A stretch of DNA of 6,658 nucleotides from Clostridiales bacterium UBA4362 (GTDB lineage Bacteria > Bacillota > Clostridia > TANB77 > CAG-508). Positions 3,674 through 6,658 of this stretch are shown here, piece after piece; the stretch's first letter is position 1; every line of letters starts with the position of its first letter. The stretch is from NCBI GenBank assembly GCA_002393975.1, contig DGSM01000062.1:4646-11303 (forward strand), in the 5' to 3' direction. The position numbers and the translations under genes were made by a program. The notes below the pieces were generated by a model. It had not been told where the DNA came from and ran no database searches. It saw nothing but the letters and a program-made list of their open reading frames with translations.

Positions 3674-6658
3674 ATGAACTTTGTTTTTGAGAAAAATAGT
3701 TTAAAATATGATCTAATTGGGGGTAAGGCAACTGCACTTTCTAAGATAGGAAGAGCAATTGATAACATTCCTGATTGGTTTGTTGTGAGCTTTATTGGAT
3801 TTGATAGTAGCAAAAAAGAAATTAAGCAAGAAGCAATAGAAGAGATTGAGAAAAAGCTAGAAGATTTTGATGATGATAGTTATTTCGCAATTAGATCTTC
3901 TGCTGCAAGTGAGGACTCTAATGCTAATTCTTTTGCTGGTCAATTCGATACTTTTTTATATGTAAAAAAGGAAGATGTAATACAAAAAACAAAAGAAGTT
4001 TTCTTGTCAGGCTTTTCAGATAGAGTAATGGCTTACAAGAAAGAAAATGGAATAGATGAAGAGACAATTCCTGCTGTAATAGTACAAAAAATGATTAATT
4101 CAGAAAAAGCAGGTGTAGCATTTGGAGTAAACCCAGTAAACTCTAATGTTAAAGAAATAGTAGTATCAGCCGTATATGGATTAGGAAGCGGATTAGTGGA
4201 TGGAATAGCAACAGCTGATACTTATACATTAACAGATGATGAAATAAAAAAAGAAATAGCGCAAAAAGATTTTTATCATAAATTAGATGGAGATGAAGTA
4301 AAAGAAGAAAAAGTTCCAGAAGATTTAAAAGACAAACAAGTACTAGAGGATGATGAGATTTATAAAGTAAGAGATCTTGTGAAAAAGGCAAGTGACTTCT
4401 TTGGTAGATATCAAGATATAGAGTGGGCAATAGAAGAGGGGAAAGTATATCTATTACAATCTAGACCTATTACTACTATGGCCCAAAACAAAAACGAAAA
4501 TGAAAAGATTAATGTATTTGATAATAGCAACATAGTTGAAAGCTATGGAGGAATAACTACACCTTTAACATTTTCGTTTATTCGTAATGTTTATGAAAAT
4601 GTGTATATAGAATTATGCAAAATATTTAATATTAAACAAGAGAAAATTGCGATGAATTCGCAAATGTTTAAAAGTATGCTTGCATTAATAGATGGAAGAG
4701 TTTATTACAATCTTTATGGATGGTATGGAATTCTTTCTATGTTTCCTGGCCTTGGAAACAATAAAAAATTCATGGAATCAATGATGGGGGTAAAAGAAAG
4801 CCTTCCAGAGAATCTATTCCCTGTACCACAAGCAACATTTAAAGATAAGCTAGGAATGATGCAAGCAGGATATGGTTTAGTCAAAGGATATTTTGATCTT
4901 AGAAAAATGACCAAGAAATTCTATGAAAGATTAAATGAAGCACTAGAAGAAAAAGATATAGAACACATGGATTTGTATGAGCTACATGATTATTACTATC
5001 TTCTAGAAAGTAAATTACTACATAAATGGGATGCACCATTAGTAAATGATTTCTTAGCAATGATTTTTTATGGGCAACTTAAAGATGAGTGTGCTAAATT
5101 ATTCAAAGAAGAATCTGATTTGATACATAATGATTTATTAACAGATGAGGGCGGAATAATAAGTGCAGAGCCAGCTAAAAGAATTAAAGAAATGGCTAAT
5201 CTTGCTAAAGATAATGAAGAATTAATTGAATTATTAGATAATGATGATCTTCTATATATTAAAAAAGAACTACCAAAATATGAAGAGTTTAATAAAAAGA
5301 TTAATGAATATTTGGATAAATTCTCAGATAGATGTTTAGAAGAATTAAAACTTGAAACAGAGACATTAAAGGATAATCCAAGAAGTCTATATCACTCAAT
5401 ATCAACGTTTGCTAGAAGAATGCAAAAAGGAGATATACAAGAGATAGACACAGTTAAAGCTAGAAAAGAAGCCGAAATGAAAGTAAAAAAGGCATTAAGG
5501 CTTCATCCAGCGAGAAAGAGTAAGTTTAAATTTATTCTAAAGAATGCAAGATATACAGTAAAGAATAGAGAAAATTTAAGATTTGAAAGAACTCGTCTTT
5601 TTGGAAGAGTAAGAGAAATCTTTTTAAGAATAGGATATATACTTACTTCTATGAATGTAATAGAAGATAAAAGAGATATTTTCTATTTAGAAGTAGATGA
5701 AATTTTATTTTACATAGATGGAAAGTCTACCACAAACAATTTAAAAGATTTAATCGCTATAAGAAAAGCTCAATATGAAAAATATAAGGAAGAAATGCCA
5801 GATGAAAGATTTTATTCATATGGTGCAGTAAATATAGGAAATGATTTCAAGCATGAAAGAGTTGAGAAAGAAGTAGGAGAAGCTTTGACAGAACTAAAAG
5901 GAATAGGAGCATCTCCAGGAAAAGTTGTTGGTTATGCAAGAGTAATTCATAATCCAGCTAATGCTAAAATAAAGCAAGGAGAAATACTAGTTGCAGAATT
6001 TACAGATCCTGGTTGGATTATGCTATTTCCATCAAGTTCAGGAATATTAGTTGAAAGAGGAAGTCTTCTTTCACATTCTGCTATAGTTTCAAGAGAATTA
6101 GGAATACCAGCTGTTGTAGGAATCACAGGATTAACTAGAAATGTTAAGACAGGAGATTTAGTAGAACTAGATGGAACTACTGGTAAAGTTAAAATATTAG
6201 ATAAAGGAGGACCAGGAAAAGGAAATCTAGGAACTCTTAAAGATATAGTAAAAAAATCAGCAAAGGAATATGAGCATAAAGCACTTTATAGTTCGGGAAC
6301 TACATATAGTGAGTTTTTAAATAACATTAATTATTTAGGAACAGCTCTTCTTAGCCTTGGAATGAAAGGTAAGAGAATAGGAATTATAGCCGAGAATAGT
6401 GAAAAATGGGAAACAGCATTTTTAGCTATATCTTGTGGAGTTGGAACAGTAATTCCACTTGATAAAGATTTAACTAAAGAAGAATTAGTTAATATAGTTA
6501 ATAGTAGTAATATTCAAGGATTGTTCTATTCAGAGGCTCATGAAGGAAAAGCTTGTGAATTAGAAGATGTAAAATTATTCTCTTTTGAAGAAAGTTATAA
6601 TACTTTAATAGAAAGAGGAAAACATCTTATAAATGAAGGGGATAAATCTTTCATAGAT
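3674..6658 (+). CDS. Rifampin-phosphotransferase-like dikinase fused to a long-chain acyl-CoA synthetase (ANL) domain, 3'-truncated by the window edge
   Basis: The frame is open for 995 codons from the ATG at 3674 to the last base, with no stop. Residues 1-268 form a PPDK_N/PEP-synthase ATP-grasp domain: IGGKATAL (15-22), AIRSSAASED (72-81), VQKMINSEKAGVAF (from 137), YGLGSGLVDG (168-177) and EWAIEEGK...LLQSRPIT (250-267). Residues about 286-735 form an alpha-rich middle domain that starts NIVESYGGITTPLTF and has later landmarks RENLRFERTRLFG (632-644) and RDIFYLEVDEI (667-677). Residues about 740-842 are the swivelling phosphohistidine domain: GIGASPGK (743-750), TDPGW, then LLSHSAIVSRELGIPAVVG with H801 as the phospho-accepting His. 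The order ATP / substrate / His, with no C-terminal PEP-binding barrel, is that of rifampin phosphotransferase (ATP + acceptor + water to phospho-acceptor, AMP and Pi), not PEP synthase. After a Gly-rich linker (843-853), an ANL domain begins at about 854: TTYSEF (876-881), GKRIGIIAENSEKWE and VIPLDKDLTKEEL (926-938). The P-loop and later motifs lie beyond the window. The acceptor is unlikely to be rifampin, given the fusion and operon. Confidence 0.88.
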   Translation, partial: MNFVFEKNSLKYDLIGGKATALSKIGRAIDNIPDWFVVSFIGFDSSKKEIKQEAIEEIEKKLEDFDDDSYFAIRSSAASEDSNANSFAGQFDTFLYVKKEDVIQKTKEVFLSGFSDRVMAYKKENGIDEETIPAVIVQKMINSEKAGVAFGVNPVNSNVKEIVVSAVYGLGSGLVDGIATADTYTLTDDEIKKEIAQKDFYHKLDGDEVKEEKVPEDLKDKQVLEDDEIYKVRDLVKKASDFFGRYQDIEWAIEEGKVYLLQSRPITTMAQNKNENEKINVFDNSNIVESYGGITTPLTFSFIRNVYENVYIELCKIFNIKQEKIAMNSQMFKSMLALIDGRVYYNLYGWYGILSMFPGLGNNKKFMESMMGVKESLPENLFPVPQATFKDKLGMMQAGYGLVKGYFDLRKMTKKFYERLNEALEEKDIEHMDLYELHDYYYLLESKLLHKWDAPLVNDFLAMIFYGQLKDECAKLFKEESDLIHNDLLTDEGGIISAEPAKRIKEMANLAKDNEELIELLDNDDLLYIKKELPKYEEFNKKINEYLDKFSDRCLEELKLETETLKDNPRSLYHSISTFARRMQKGDIQEIDTVKARKEAEMKVKKALRLHPARKSKFKFILKNARYTVKNRENLRFERTRLFGRVREIFLRIGYILTSMNVIEDKRDIFYLEVDEILFYIDGKSTTNNLKDLIAIRKAQYEKYKEEMPDERFYSYGAVNIGNDFKHERVEKEVGEALTELKGIGASPGKVVGYARVIHNPANAKIKQGEILVAEFTDPGWIMLFPSSSGILVERGSLLSHSAIVSRELGIPAVVGITGLTRNVKTGDLVELDGTTGKVKILDKGGPGKGNLGTLKDIVKKSAKEYEHKALYSSGTTYSEFLNNINYLGTALLSLGMKGKRIGIIAENSEKWETAFLAISCGVGTVIPLDKDLTKEELVNIVNSSNIQGLFYSEAHEGKACELEDVKLFSFEESYNTLIERGKHLINEGDKSFID
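6203..6210 (+). promoter_or_regulatory. Shine-Dalgarno-like AAAGGAGG inside the fusion linker
   Basis: A near-perfect Shine-Dalgarno sequence lies exactly where the phosphohistidine domain ends and the ANL domain begins. No ATG, GTG or TTG follows at a usable spacing in the ANL frame; the first in-frame ATG is codon 897 at 6362. It is therefore probably coding sequence for the Lys-Gly-Gly linker. It could be a relic of a former gene boundary. Confidence 0.25.

Noticed and set aside
4149..4914. Reverse-strand ORFs at 4149-4430 and 4714-4914
   Set aside because: Both are antisense to the dikinase frame, which carries clear ATP-grasp motifs here. The Leu/His-rich translation of the first is typical of a shadow of a Lys/Asp/Glu-rich coding strand.
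3674..6202. Housekeeping PEP synthase or pyruvate phosphate dikinase
   Set aside because: In those enzymes the phosphohistidine domain follows the ATP domain closely and is followed by a PEP/pyruvate-binding barrel. Here a middle domain of about 450 residues separates them, and the His domain is followed by an ANL domain.
3674..6202. Rifampin resistance gene
   Set aside because: The domain order fits, but fusion to an ANL domain and an operon with UbiA and a second ANL enzyme point to a biosynthetic role. No rifamycin-specific residue can be verified by eye.
6262..6320. Separate downstream gene starting at ATG 6270 after AAAGGA
   Set aside because: That ATG is out of frame with the ANL domain and reaches a stop within about 17 codons.
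1..6658. CRISPR, tRNA/rRNA, riboswitch, insertion sequence, terminator or alternative genetic code
   Set aside because: There are no regularly spaced repeats, no cloverleaf or rRNA-like sequence, no terminal inverted repeats and almost no intergenic space. All tryptophans are TGG with no in-frame TGA, so nothing indicates recoding.

Overview
The window is a very AT-rich, gene-dense stretch with every supported gene on the + strand. AGA for arginine, ATA for isoleucine, A/T-ending codons, TAA/TAG stops, purine-rich Shine-Dalgarno sites and TGG as the only tryptophan codon used point to a low-GC Gram-positive bacterium (Clostridia or a related Firmicutes lineage) using the standard bacterial code. 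Fusobacteria cannot be excluded from composition alone. No sequence search was possible, so the lineage is an inference.

Layout: (1) 1-387, the C-terminal end of a polytopic membrane protein whose start lies upstream; (2) 377-1303, a GNAT-type acyltransferase with an extra, possibly degenerate, N-terminal GNAT-like half; (3) 1303-2787, a stand-alone ANL-superfamily adenylate-forming enzyme that resembles OleC/fatty acyl-CoA ligase; (4) 2789-3661, a UbiA-family membrane prenyltransferase with non-canonical Asp-rich motifs; (5) 3674 to the window end, one uninterrupted reading frame of at least 995 codons. Gene 5 begins as a complete rifampin-phosphotransferase-like dikinase (ATP-grasp, substrate domain, swivelling phosphohistidine domain). 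It then continues, without a stop, into the N-terminal part of a second ANL domain of the clostridial long-chain acyl-CoA synthetase type, which is cut by the window edge.

The junctions are an 11-base overlap, a 1-base TAATG overlap, a 1-base gap and a 12-base gap, each with its own Shine-Dalgarno site. I see no promoter, terminator, RNA gene, repeat array or mobile element. The five genes are therefore best read as the middle of one operon with translational coupling.

Together the enzymes could activate carboxylic acids (two different ANL enzymes), transfer an isoprenyl or similar group at the membrane (UbiA), phosphorylate a substrate using both ATP phosphoanhydride bonds (dikinase) and acylate an amine or alcohol (GNAT). 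This looks like a biosynthetic pathway for a membrane-associated small molecule or modified lipid. I do not recognise it as a characterised pathway. The most notable object is the dikinase-ANL fusion.
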